A stretch of 64,000 nucleotides of DNA from Bacillus nakamurai (GCF_001584325.1 NZ_LSAZ01000015.1:1-64000), one strand, 5' to 3'; shown: positions 36,968-45,090, counted from the first letter of the stretch. Notes: generated from the sequence alone by a model not told the origin. A program made the numbers and translations.

Positions 36968-37951
36968 GTGGAACGATCCGAGCGTCACAATAAGAAAAAG
37001 CGCCTGAAAAAATGGGCGGTGATTTTGGCAGCAGCCGCTGCTTTTTTTCTGTTTATCGCTGCTGCAGCCGGAGTTTACGCCTATGTAAAACTGAATCATG
37101 CTTCTAAAGAAGCCCACGTTGAACTGGAGCGGGGCAAGCAGTCCGTCAAACGGATTAAAGAATTTGATCCGAAAAAAGATTCTTTCACGATATTACTGTT
37201 AGGCATTGACGGGAGAGCCTCACAAGGTGAAACGGTCGATGATGCAAGAAGTGATGCGAACGTGCTCGTTACGTTCAACCGTAAAAAGAAAACAGCGACG
37301 ATGCTCAGCATTCCGAGAGATTCTTATGTCAATATACCGGGCCATGGCTATGATAAATTCACCCACGCCCATGCTTTCGGGGGATATACCCTCAGTTATA
37401 AAACGGCTGAAAGCTTTCTTGATATACCGGTAGATTATGTGGTGGAGGGAAATTTTGAAGCATTCAGAGATGTGGTGAATGAATTAGACGGTGTCCAGGT
37501 CAATGTCAAAAACCAAAAAATCGCTGATCAAATAAAAAAAGATACAAAAGGAAAGGTCGCATTACAGCCTGGTGTGCAAACGCTTGACGGGGAAGAGGCG
37601 TTAGCTTATGTGAGAACTCGTAAAGCGGATACTGATTTTAAGCGCGGCGATCGGCAAATGGAAGTGCTGAAATCCATTATCAAAAAATCAAAATCGTTAA
37701 GCTCGATTCCTTCTTATGACGATATTGTCGATACGTTAGGAAAAAATATGAAAATGAGTCTGTCTTTAAAAGAGGCGATCGGTTTGTTTCCTTTTATGGC
37801 GTCGATCAAATCAATCGATACATTGCAGCTGACCGGATCAGATCAGTATCTTTATCATAAGGGAGAGGGAAAAAAACTCTACTACTTAAAGTTAGATGAA
37901 GAAAAACTGGAAGAGGTAAAAACGAAGTTAAAGGAAGAACTGGCTTATTAA
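36968..37951 (+). CDS. LCP-family wall polymer ligase, TagT-type paralogue 1
   Basis: A 327-residue LytR-CpsA-Psr protein: basic N-terminus, one membrane helix (about 15-36), then the outside LCP domain with LLGIDGRASQGETVDDARSD, LSIPRDSYVNIPGHGYDKF, HAHAFGGYTL and ALAYVRTRKADTDFKRGDRQ. These supply the pyrophosphate-binding arginines and aspartates. It should attach teichoic acid or another undecaprenyl-linked polymer to peptidoglycan. An ATG five codons upstream is in frame, but the GTG used here aligns with the start of the paralogue at 39.5 kb (GAGAGGTA before both) and gives equal length. The two proteins are roughly 75-80% identical by eye. B. subtilis 168 has only one such gene (ywtF/tagT) beside ywtG, so this copy is extra. 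Confidence 0.9.
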   Translation: MERSERHNKKKRLKKWAVILAAAAAFFLFIAAAAGVYAYVKLNHASKEAHVELERGKQSVKRIKEFDPKKDSFTILLLGIDGRASQGETVDDARSDANVLVTFNRKKKTATMLSIPRDSYVNIPGHGYDKFTHAHAFGGYTLSYKTAESFLDIPVDYVVEGNFEAFRDVVNELDGVQVNVKNQKIADQIKKDTKGKVALQPGVQTLDGEEALAYVRTRKADTDFKRGDRQMEVLKSIIKKSKSLSSIPSYDDIVDTLGKNMKMSLSLKEAIGLFPFMASIKSIDTLQLTGSDQYLYHKGEGKKLYYLKLDEEKLEEVKTKLKEELAY

Positions 37952-37997
37952 ACGGCGGAGAGGGCCGGTTTGACACCGCCCCCTCTCCTGCCTGATA

Positions 37998-39156
37998 TTA
38001 CAGATTAGCCGTTTGCTGTTTCGCGGCCGATCCCGAGCCTCCGTTACGGTTTCGCAAATCGTGTTCAATTTCTTCAAGGCTTTTCCCCTTTGTCTCAGTC
38101 ACTTTAAACCGGACGAACAAGAATGCTGCGACGCCGATAGCGGCATAAATGATAAATAAATAGCTGATACCGACGGCCTCCATTAACATCGGGTACGTCA
38201 ATGAAACAATTAATGTTCCGGCATGAAGCATTAAGGTCGAGACGCCCGTGCCGATTCCTCTGACATGAAGCGGGAATAATTCAGGAAGCATGACCCACAC
38301 GACAGGTCCCCAGCTGACAGCAAACACGACGATAAACACGCCTAAACAAATGACCGTCGTCCATGATGCAGCCGCCGTATGTTCAAAAAAGAGATTGACT
38401 CCGGCCAGAACGAGCAGACTGACGACCATGCCGGCGTTCCCCGCCAGCAGCAGCGGCTTTCTCCCGACCTTGTCAATGATTTTAATAGCCGCAAGCGTCA
38501 TGATGACATTTACCGCTCCGATTCCGACCGTCCCTAAAATAGACGCGGAATTGCCGAATCCGACATTCGTAAATGTTTTTGGCGCATAATAAATGATTGT
38601 ATTCGTTCCAATAAACTGCTGCAGAAACGCAAGCCCGAGACCGGCAATCAGCGCGGGTCTGACCCACGGCTCAAACAGTTCTTTCAAACCGCCTTCGTTT
38701 TCTTTCTCCGCTTCTTTCATTTCAATCAATTTCTTCATCAATATCCTTCGTTCCCCGCAATGATTCAAGAATCTTTCTCGCTTTATCTTCTTTGCCGATC
38801 GTAAACAGCCAGCGCGGGCTTTCCGGCATAAATAAAATCCCGATCAGCAGAACGACTGACGGCACAGCCGCCAAACCGAGCATCCAGCGCCAAGCTTCAG
38901 ATTCGGCAAAGATGTAATTCACGATATAAGAAATGAGAATACCGACCGTAATCATCAGCTGATTCAGTGAAGACAGCGCCCCGCGTGTATTTTTCGGGGC
39001 CAATTCTGATAAATACAGCGGAACGATCGTTGTGGACGTTCCGACGGCAAGTCCGAGAATGATCCGGAAAAGGACCATCACCTGTGTATTCGGAGCCAGC
39101 GCGACGCCGAGGGCGCCGAAAAAATAGAGCCATTTATTCGAATGTATGCTTTTCAT
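37998..39156 (-). pseudogene. ywtG: ywtG, broken sugar/proton symporter (MFS)
   Basis: Remains of a 12-helix major facilitator sugar transporter. The 5' part reads MKSIHSNKWLYFFGALGVAL and continues to LRGTKDIDEEID, then stops. The rest continues in another frame from MKEAEKENEGG through VRPALIAGLGLAFLQQFIGT to the normal C-terminus. Two lesions are visible. First, YFFGALG is joined straight to GVALAPN, which in intact homologues lie about 65-70 residues apart, so roughly the first two to three helices are missing. Second, one extra T near 38727 (GATTGAAATG where GATGAAATG would keep frame) shifts the frame in the central loop. The motifs MPESPRWL and PELFPLHVRGIGTG remain. It lies reversed between the two LCP genes. 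Confidence 0.88.
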
Positions 39157-39174
39157 GTGTGCGGACTCCCCTCA

Positions 39175-39212
39175 TCCTTCGCTGATCGTCTGTATCAGCG
39201 AAGGAGTTTTTT
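39175..39212 (+). terminator. Plus-strand terminator upstream of ywtG
   Basis: TCCTTCGCTGAT pairs perfectly with ATCAGCGAAGGA around a seven-base loop, then G and six T on the plus strand. No plus-strand gene ends just before it; the nearest is the first LCP gene, 1.2 kb away. On the minus strand the same hairpin sits in the ywtG leader immediately before its GGGGAG. Confidence 0.75.
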
Positions 39213-39301
39213 CTAGACATCCTTTAGCCTGTTTTCTTTTATTTCAAACCTTTCGTCCTGCTAATTCCCATTTTTTCACTAATTAATTTTTCTCAAAGTG
39301 A

Positions 39302-39327
39302 CGAAACATTTCCGGATTCCTGCCGTC
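39302..39327 (+). promoter_or_regulatory. ECF (sigma-M type) promoter of the second LCP gene
   Basis: CGAAAC, exactly 16 bases, CGTC, 145 bases before the gene: nearly the same element as at the first LCP gene. Confidence 0.7.
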
Positions 39328-39471
39328 AAATATAGTGTGAACCTGATGCAAAATTAACAGAAAGATGTTGTCGAAATAGAGAGAATGCTCTGGAATCTCC
39401 CCGGATGAAGATTTGCTCCTAGTCAACTTTTATGGTACGCTTCACAAAGAATAGAAACGAGAGGTAATGAT

Positions 39472-40455
39472 ATGGAACGATCACAACACAGGAAAAAGAA
39501 ACGACGCCTGAGAAAATGGGTGAAATTTGTAATGGCCACCGCTGCTTTCTTATTGGTTATTGCCGGTTCCGTCGGCACTTACGCCTATGTGAAACTCAAT
39601 AACGCAACGAAAGAAGCACACGTCAATCTTGACCGCGGCGACCAATCCGTAAAACGGATTAAAGAGTTTGACCCGAAGAAAGATTCTTTCACGGTATTGC
39701 TCTTAGGAATTGACGCCCGTGATAATAAAGGCGAAACAGTAGATGATGCAAGAAGTGACGCCAACGTGCTCGTCACCTTCAACCGTAAAAAGAAAACAGC
39801 AACAATGCTGAGTATCCCGAGGGATTCTTATGTAAACATCCCCGGACACGGCTACGACAAATTTGCGCATGCTCATGCTTACGGCGGTTATAATTTAACT
39901 TATAAAACAGTAGAAAACATGCTTGATATTCCGGTAGATTATGTGGTTGAGAGTAACTTTGACGCGTTCCGGGATGTCGTAAATGAATTGAACGGCATTA
40001 CGGTAAACGTGAAAAGCCAAAAAATTGCCGATCGTATCAAAGTGGATACAAAAGGAAAAGTGGTGCTAAAGCCGGGAGTCCAAACCCTTGACGGTGAACA
40101 AGCGCTTGCTTATGTAAGAACACGTAAAGCCGATACCGACCTGATGCGCGGACAAAGACAGATGGAAGTGCTGAGCGCCATTATACAAAAATCAAAATCA
40201 TTAAGCTCCATCCCTTCTTATGACGATATTGTCGACAGCTTAGGGAAAAATTTGAAAATGAACTTATCTCTTAATGACGCCATCGGTTTATTCCCGTTCA
40301 TCACATCTCTAAAATCAGTTGATTCTTTGCAGCTGACGGGAACTGACAGTTATATTTACACCCCTCAGTACGGCAAAAATATTTATTACTTCAAACTGAA
40401 TGAAGAGAAGCTTCAAGAAGTAAAAACAAAATTAAAAAATGATTTAGCAGAATAA
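39472..40455 (+). CDS. tagT: LCP-family wall polymer ligase TagT (YwtF)
   Basis: A 327-residue LCP protein with a membrane helix near 15-36 and the catalytic domain LLGIDARDNKGETVDDARSD, LSIPRDSYVNIPGHGYDKF, HAHAYGGYNL and ALAYVRTRKADTDLMRGQRQ. LCP enzymes ligate wall teichoic acid to peptidoglycan. Position next to ywtE makes this the orthologue of B. subtilis ywtF/tagT; the copy before ywtG is the additional paralogue. GAGAGG precedes the ATG. It ends at a clear terminator before ywtE. Confidence 0.93.
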   Translation: MERSQHRKKKRRLRKWVKFVMATAAFLLVIAGSVGTYAYVKLNNATKEAHVNLDRGDQSVKRIKEFDPKKDSFTVLLLGIDARDNKGETVDDARSDANVLVTFNRKKKTATMLSIPRDSYVNIPGHGYDKFAHAHAYGGYNLTYKTVENMLDIPVDYVVESNFDAFRDVVNELNGITVNVKSQKIADRIKVDTKGKVVLKPGVQTLDGEQALAYVRTRKADTDLMRGQRQMEVLSAIIQKSKSLSSIPSYDDIVDSLGKNLKMNLSLNDAIGLFPFITSLKSVDSLQLTGTDSYIYTPQYGKNIYYFKLNEEKLQEVKTKLKNDLAE

Positions 40456-40461
40456 AGTCTG

Positions 40462-40495
40462 ACGGTGAGGTTTTGTAATACCTCACCGTTTTTTT
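40462..40495 (+). terminator. tagT terminator
   Basis: ACGGTGAGG pairs with CCTCACCGT around a ten-base loop, followed by seven T. Confidence 0.88.
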
Positions 40496-40611
40496 GTTGA
40501 AAAAAAGAAGATGAAGGTATAGCCTTTTACTAACGGCTTTTCTGTTGGTTTCGCAAAAAGCTGAACATACTAACCGAAGCAGCTTTATTTTTAAGGAGGG
40601 TATCCATACAT

Positions 40612-41469
40612 ATGAAACTGATAGCAATTGACTTAGACGGCACATTATTAAACACGGATAGTGTGATTTCTCCGGAAAACAGAGCGGCTTTAAAAAGAGC
40701 GGACGAGGCGGGCATTCTCGTGGCCATCTGCACGGGCAGAGCCACTTTTGATGTAAAAGCGCTTCTCGAAGGTTTGGATATTCCGATCATTGCGGCGAAT
40801 GGGGGCACAGTCCACGATAAAGGCTACCGCCTCGTCAGCCGAATGCTGATGGACCAGCAGGCCGGAAAAGATATCGCCGCTTATTTAACGGCAAAAGAAA
40901 TTTATTTTGAGGTGTATACGGATGATCATCTGCTCTCACCTTATGATGGTGAGACAAAGCTTCAGGCCGAGCTGGACATCCTGAAAAGCGCCAATCCCAA
41001 TGAAGATTTTCAGACGCTATGGCAAGGCGCAAAGACGCAGTTCAAGCAATTCGGGATTAAGCCCGTTCAGGATATACAGGCGGTATTTAACGGAGATGAA
41101 CATATTTACAAACTGCTTTGCTTCTCCTTTGATATGGAAAAACTGAAAAACGCCAAAGAGGAAATCAAACATCATCACAAACTGTCCCAAACCTCTTCCG
41201 GCAAGCACATTATCGAAATCCTCCCAGCAGATTCCGGCAAAGGACGGGCCCTGACGGAACTTGCTTCACTTTACGGAATCGAGAAACAAGATATTTACGC
41301 CATCGGCGACAGCCCCAATGATTTATCCATGTTTGCAGCAGCCGGCAACAGAATCGCTATGGGCAACGCGATTGATGAGCTGAAGGAACAAAGCACGTAC
41401 ATTACAAAAAGCAATGATGAAAACGGCGTTGCGTATTTTATTCATCAGCTGCTTGAGAATCAAATATAA
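40612..41469 (+). CDS. ywtE: YwtE, Cof-type HAD phosphatase
   Basis: A 285-residue haloacid dehalogenase superfamily phosphatase. Motif I is IDLDGTLLNTDS at 6-17, with the nucleophile and acid aspartates. Motif II is ICTGRA near 43. Lys of motif III lies in SGKGRAL and motif IV is AIGDSPNDLSMFAAAG near 229, with the cap domain between. B. subtilis YwtE has been reported to hydrolyse flavin intermediates and FMN; substrate cannot be read from sequence. AAGGAGGG precedes the ATG, and it is followed by a terminator. Confidence 0.92.
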   Translation: MKLIAIDLDGTLLNTDSVISPENRAALKRADEAGILVAICTGRATFDVKALLEGLDIPIIAANGGTVHDKGYRLVSRMLMDQQAGKDIAAYLTAKEIYFEVYTDDHLLSPYDGETKLQAELDILKSANPNEDFQTLWQGAKTQFKQFGIKPVQDIQAVFNGDEHIYKLLCFSFDMEKLKNAKEEIKHHHKLSQTSSGKHIIEILPADSGKGRALTELASLYGIEKQDIYAIGDSPNDLSMFAAAGNRIAMGNAIDELKEQSTYITKSNDENGVAYFIHQLLENQI

Positions 41470-41489
41470 AATCCGCTAACCGGCGGCAA

Positions 41490-41520
41490 AAGTCAGATCA
41501 TTACATGATCTGGCTTTTTT
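41490..41520 (+). terminator. ywtE terminator
   Basis: GTCAGATCA pairs with TGATCTGGC (one G-T pair) around a five-base loop, followed by six T. Confidence 0.82.
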
Positions 41521-41591
41521 GTTTTGCTGTCCGAAAAATAATACCCAAAACTTAAAATAAATTGTAAAATAAAGAAAAAAGGAGTTATATA

Positions 41592-42317
41592 ATGTCAAAT
41601 GTTATGTTTGTGCTTGGATTTCTCGCTTTTCTCCTTGCACTTGGCTACGGATTTTTCCACCTCATATGCAAAGCTGTAAAAAAAGAAAAACGATTTTCAA
41701 AACGACTGTTTTGGCCGCTTCTCATCGGCGGACTCGCCCTCACCCTCATCGGCGCATCCTTCGCCGAGCCGGATATTTCCGCAAAAAAAGCTGATGAAAA
41801 ATACAGCGCGCTCGATACGGCTTATCAAAAATTATCTAAAGAGCATGCTGCGCTCGAGAAGAAATACGAAAACATCAGTACAGAGGCCAAAAAAGAGAAA
41901 GCCGAAGCAGAGGCAAGCAATGAAAACAAATTCAGCAAGCTGAACAATGAAATTGACGAGCTGAAAAAAACCATCAAATCGCTCAAATCAGAAAACAAGA
42001 AATTGCAGGATTCCCAAAAGAGGCTTGAAAAAAACAACAAAACACTGAAAGCTGAAAATAAAACAATCCAGCGGCAAAAAGAAGAAACGAAAACAGCCGA
42101 AGCTGCTGAAACGGCACAGGGCGCCGCCCATTCCTCCGGAGGAAGTTCAGACACGAAAGCAGCCGACACCGCTCAAGGCTGCAGCATTAAAGGCAGCCGT
42201 AACGGTATTTATCATACACCGGGGAGTACATACTACGACCGGACGACAGATCCCGTCCGAATGTTCTGCTCCGTTGAAGAAGCACAGGCCGCCGGATACA
42301 GACCGCCGAAACGATGA
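41592..42317 (+). CDS. Membrane coiled-coil protein with a C-terminal sunset-like domain
   Basis: A 241-residue protein of unknown function. Two membrane segments (about 3-25 and 40-57) are followed by a charged heptad-rich coiled coil (about 65-165), an Ala/Ser/Gly/Thr linker and a 46-residue C-terminal module. The module has [16 protein letters not shown], then STYYDRT and [17 protein letters not shown]: Cys-x2-KG, HxPG, YYDRT and FCSxEEAxAAGYR. The same module occurs at the end of secreted nucleases and membrane proteins of bacilli, and I believe it is called the sunset domain; it may bind a metal or wall ligand. GGAG lies nine bases before the ATG. It stands alone between ywtE and pgdS with terminators on both sides, and I do not recall it at this place in B. 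subtilis 168. Confidence 0.8.
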   Translation: MSNVMFVLGFLAFLLALGYGFFHLICKAVKKEKRFSKRLFWPLLIGGLALTLIGASFAEPDISAKKADEKYSALDTAYQKLSKEHAALEKKYENISTEAKKEKAEAEASNENKFSKLNNEIDELKKTIKSLKSENKKLQDSQKRLEKNNKTLKAENKTIQRQKEETKTAEAAETAQGAAHSSGGSSDTKAADTAQGCSIKGSRNGIYHTPGSTYYDRTTDPVRMFCSVEEAQAAGYRPPKR

Positions 42318-42353
42318 AAAAAGACTTCAGGAGTTCCTCTGAAGTCTTTTTTT
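42316..42353. terminator. Bidirectional terminator before pgdS end
   Basis: AAAAAGACTTCAG pairs with CTGAAGTCTTTTT around an eight-base loop; shared by the coiled-coil gene and pgdS. Confidence 0.88.
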
Positions 42354-43590
42354 ATGGAATCCTGACACTGCCTGCATACTTATCCTTCCAGTATTGGCTT
42401 GTGTTCATATTGGTAATGGTGACACCGGACGATACGGTGGCGTGAATTACTTGGCCGTTTCCGATATAGATGGCCGGATTTAAGCTTTCCGCTTTAAAGA
42501 AGACTAAATCACCAGGCTTTACGTCTTGTTTATCAATCGGAGTTCCCGCCTGCATTTGTTTTTCCGCATAACGCGGCAGGCTGATGCCTGCGGCTTTCTG
42601 ATAGACGTATTGGATAAAGCCCGCCGTATCAAAGCCTGTTTCCGGTGAGACGCCGCCTTTCTGATATGGGGCGATTCCGATATAGAGAGCCGCCTCTGAA
42701 ACGATCGGGTTTTCTTTGGAAATCGACAAATTATTGAATCGGCGCACACCGGAAAGCCGTTTTTGCCAATAATCTTCCGATAAGTAAGAAATGGTGACCT
42801 TTTCTGTGCGGCTGGCATGGATGAATCTGCCCCCGCCCGCATAAATCCCGGCGTGAGAAATTCCTTTTTTATACGTGTTGCGGAAATAGATAATGTCTCC
42901 GGGCTGCATATCTGTCACTTTGATTTTTTCACCGACCGCCCACTGCTGTTCAGCAGATCTTGGCAAATAAATGTGCAGCTTGTTTTCAAATACATATTGA
43001 ACAAATCCTGAACAGTCGAACCCTTCTTCCGGCTTGCTTCCGCCAAAAACATACGGAATGTCGAGATACCGTTCGGCTTCCTGCACAATCGGGTCATTGG
43101 CCAGTTCCGGATCTTTTGAAATTCGTCTTGCGCCAAGGTATAAGTTCGTCCAATAGCTGCTTTTTTGAAAACGGGTAACGGTTACTCCGGCGGACTGGGA
43201 GCTGTGAATCATCTCCCCGCCTCCGATATAAAGGCCTTCATGGACAGGCGTGTTTCCTGACGAATCTGATTTTCTGAAAAAGACAATATCACCAGGTGAA
43301 AGATCGCCTTTTTTTACAGCGGCTCCGACTTTCCATTGATCACTGACCGTTCTCGGCAGATGAATGTTCTGCTTTGCGAAAAGATAATGAATGAATCCGG
43401 ATGGATCGAAGCCTTCCTTCGGCTGTTCACCCCCGTAAAGATATCTATATCCGACAAGCGTTTGCGCCTCTGCTAACATCGGCGCAAACGCTTGAGAATC
43501 CGCTTCGGCGATTTCTGTTCTCGTTATTACAGGTGTCACAAGGCAAATCATAAGGCCAGCAAGCATGTACTTCCTCCAGCTTGTGAGCAT
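42352..43590 (-). CDS. pgdS: PgdS, gamma-DL-glutamyl hydrolase
   Basis: A secreted 412-residue endopeptidase that cuts poly-gamma-glutamate. After a signal peptide (cleavage near IAEADS) come three NlpC/P60 domains (about 35-155, 165-285 and 295-412). Only the middle one has the catalytic Cys (Cys193 in GFDCSGFVQYVF), with His246 (ISHAGIY) and His258 (RFIHAS). At the corresponding position the first domain has Pro63 (GFDPSG) and the third Thr322 (GFDTAG), so these are probably binding or structural modules. It lies directly after the pgs operon on the same strand, with its own sigma-D-like promoter. Confidence 0.95.
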   Translation of the reverse strand: MLTSWRKYMLAGLMICLVTPVITRTEIAEADSQAFAPMLAEAQTLVGYRYLYGGEQPKEGFDPSGFIHYLFAKQNIHLPRTVSDQWKVGAAVKKGDLSPGDIVFFRKSDSSGNTPVHEGLYIGGGEMIHSSQSAGVTVTRFQKSSYWTNLYLGARRISKDPELANDPIVQEAERYLDIPYVFGGSKPEEGFDCSGFVQYVFENKLHIYLPRSAEQQWAVGEKIKVTDMQPGDIIYFRNTYKKGISHAGIYAGGGRFIHASRTEKVTISYLSEDYWQKRLSGVRRFNNLSISKENPIVSEAALYIGIAPYQKGGVSPETGFDTAGFIQYVYQKAAGISLPRYAEKQMQAGTPIDKQDVKPGDLVFFKAESLNPAIYIGNGQVIHATVSSGVTITNMNTSQYWKDKYAGSVRIP

Positions 43591-43626
43591 GTTCCCTATT
43601 CACTCTCCTCCTATTTAGTAGTTTTA

Positions 43627-43653
43627 ACATCGGTATCTTTTAACAAATGTTTA
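43627..43653 (-). promoter_or_regulatory. Sigma-D-like promoter of pgdS
   Basis: TAAA, 15 bases, ACCGATGT on the minus strand (6 of 8 in the -10), 36 bases before the pgdS start. Confidence 0.55.
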
Positions 43654-43665
43654 GGAGGAAGCATA

Positions 43666-43696
43666 TAAAAAAGAATGCCTAAAAGAGGCATTCTTT
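43666..43696 (-). terminator. Second terminator after pgsE
   Basis: AAAGAATGCC pairs with GGCATTCTTT around a seven-base loop; on the minus strand T residues follow. It lies between the main pgs terminator and the pgdS promoter. Confidence 0.75.
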
Positions 43697-43709
43697 AGAT
43701 GCCGCAAGC

Positions 43710-43756
43710 AAAAAAAAAAGACTTGCCGGGGAGCCTGAATACAGGCTGCCGGCAAG
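43710..43756 (-). terminator. pgs operon terminator
   Basis: CTTGCCGG..AGCCTG pairs with CAGGCT..CCGGCAAG, a long GC-rich stem followed on the minus strand by about nine T after a short gap. It stands just after pgsE. Confidence 0.88.
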
Positions 43757-43773
43757 CCGGGAGCAATTGCTGC

Positions 43774-43935
43774 TTATTTTGCGTCTGACGTATCTTCTTG
43801 CTGAATTTTCTGCATTTCAGCATCGATTTTTTGTTTCTCTTGATCCGTCAGCTGATCGTTAAATTTAAAAGCTGACATAAACATAAATACCATAATAATA
43901 GCTGCGAACGGCCAGGCTGCTTTAATGATTTTCAT
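43774..43935 (-). CDS. pgsE: PgsE, small polyglutamate synthesis protein
   Basis: A 53-residue membrane peptide (also called YwtC or CapE) that completes the polyglutamate machinery. It opens MKIIKAAWPFAAIIMVFMFM, one membrane helix (about 6-22), followed by FKFNDQLTDQEKQKIDAEMQ, a charged amphipathic helix, and an acidic end. It begins seven bases after the pgsA stop, with GGAG overlapping that stop region. The pgs terminator follows. It resembles the 55-residue B. subtilis protein closely. Confidence 0.9.
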   Translation of the reverse strand: MKIIKAAWPFAAIIMVFMFMSAFKFNDQLTDQEKQKIDAEMQKIQQEDTSDAK

Positions 43936-43941
43936 TGTTCA

Positions 43942-45090
43942 TCACTCCGCTTTCTTTTTTAAAATATCGCTGTGATCGACATCAAACGTTAATTTTCCGT
44001 CTTTGACACTCCACTTGAAATTCGATTCTTTTGTCAGTTCACGTATAATCGTTTTTTCATTGATGCTGCCTTTTTTGACCGGCGCAGGCGTCGCTTCATG
44101 AATTTTCATCGGCGTGATTTCAAAACGTCCCGTGCCATTTTTCTGTAAATGATATTGGACAAGCGCGCTGTCTCTTGTTCTCGTCCATCCTTGGTCGAAT
44201 ACGAAGTTCCCCAGGCTGTAGAAAATGACGGTGCCGTGGTACATTTCGATCGGCTCTAATACGTGCGGATGGTGACCGACGATAATATCCGCGCCTGCAT
44301 CTGACATGGCTCTTGCCAATTGGCGCTGCCTGTCATTCGGATCGTTATCGTATTCCTGGCCCCAGTGTGTCTGGACAACGACAAGATCCGCGTTCTTTTT
44401 GGCCTTAGAAATCATCGGGATAAACAGCTCCGGATCAGCCGGCAGTACGCCCGGTGCATTTCGTTTGGCGGTAAAGTTTTTTCCGTATACATCTGTAAAT
44501 CCTAAAGTTGCGATTTTGATTCCGTTTACATCTTGATAAGAGATATTCTGCTCAGCTTCCTTCAGCGTGGAACCTGCTCCGACGAGATCAAGCTTTTGCT
44601 GTGAGAATTCATTAAGTGTATCCCGGATGCCCTGTTCGCCGTAATCCATCGCATGGTTGTTGGCGGCTGTCAGAACAGTGAAATTCATATCTTTTAATAC
44701 TTTTACGGCATCTTTATTTGACTGTAAGTGAATGTTTTTATCCGCTTCTTTGTAGTTCTTTTTATATGTGACCGGGTTTTCAAAGTTCCCTGACACGTAG
44801 TCGGACGCTTGGAAGAATGGCTTCGCATAACTGAAGACGCTTTCTGTTCCCTTATGTCCTGTGACTTTTTCCACATATCGGCCCATCATGATATCTCCGA
44901 CAAAAGAGGCTGACACTAGGTCATCGGCATTCCGTTTCACACTCGGCGTTTCCGCCTTCCCTGTCAATATGCAGACAAACATCAGGCAAAAGACGATGGG
45001 CAGAGCGATAAAAACGTGAAGATTGGTCTTCTTTTTCTGCTGTTTTGTCAGCTTCAGCAGTTTTTCTTGAAAGCTTAATTGTTTTTTCAT
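43942..45090 (-). CDS. pgsA: PgsA, polyglutamate synthetase/transport subunit
   Basis: A 382-residue membrane-anchored protein (YwtB, CapA) needed for poly-gamma-glutamate synthesis or export. It has a basic N-terminus, one membrane helix (about 27-45), then an outside calcineurin-like metallophosphoesterase-fold domain (CapA family). Marks are FVGDIMMGRYVEK, GNFENPV, NNHAMDYG, THWGQEYDNDPNDRQRQLA and GHHPHVLEPI, with FYSLGNFVFDQGW near the end. The frame extends four codons upstream, but AAGGTGTG lies eight bases before the ATG used. It follows pgsC after about 18 bases. Confidence 0.95.
   Translation of the reverse strand: MKKQLSFQEKLLKLTKQQKKKTNLHVFIALPIVFCLMFVCILTGKAETPSVKRNADDLVSASFVGDIMMGRYVEKVTGHKGTESVFSYAKPFFQASDYVSGNFENPVTYKKNYKEADKNIHLQSNKDAVKVLKDMNFTVLTAANNHAMDYGEQGIRDTLNEFSQQKLDLVGAGSTLKEAEQNISYQDVNGIKIATLGFTDVYGKNFTAKRNAPGVLPADPELFIPMISKAKKNADLVVVQTHWGQEYDNDPNDRQRQLARAMSDAGADIIVGHHPHVLEPIEMYHGTVIFYSLGNFVFDQGWTRTRDSALVQYHLQKNGTGRFEITPMKIHEATPAPVKKGSINEKTIIRELTKESNFKWSVKDGKLTFDVDHSDILKKKAE

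Larger units (their letters stand above)
39157..39471. other. Gene-free stretch between ywtG and the second LCP gene
   Basis: 315 bases. It holds a plus-oriented terminator hairpin next to the ywtG start, then an AT-rich leader with the ECF promoter of the LCP gene. I see no open frame with a ribosome binding site. Confidence 0.6.

Noticed and set aside
37953..37993. GC-rich inverted repeat GGAGAGGG / CCCTCTCC after the first LCP gene as a terminator
   Set aside because: No T run follows on either strand and the loop is long; at best it is a weak factor-dependent pause.
35346..42317. The accessory stretch as a genomic island or mobile element
   Set aside because: No integrase, transposase, tRNA or flanking direct repeats are visible; the LCP, ywtG and ywtE genes belong to the conserved subtilis-group order.
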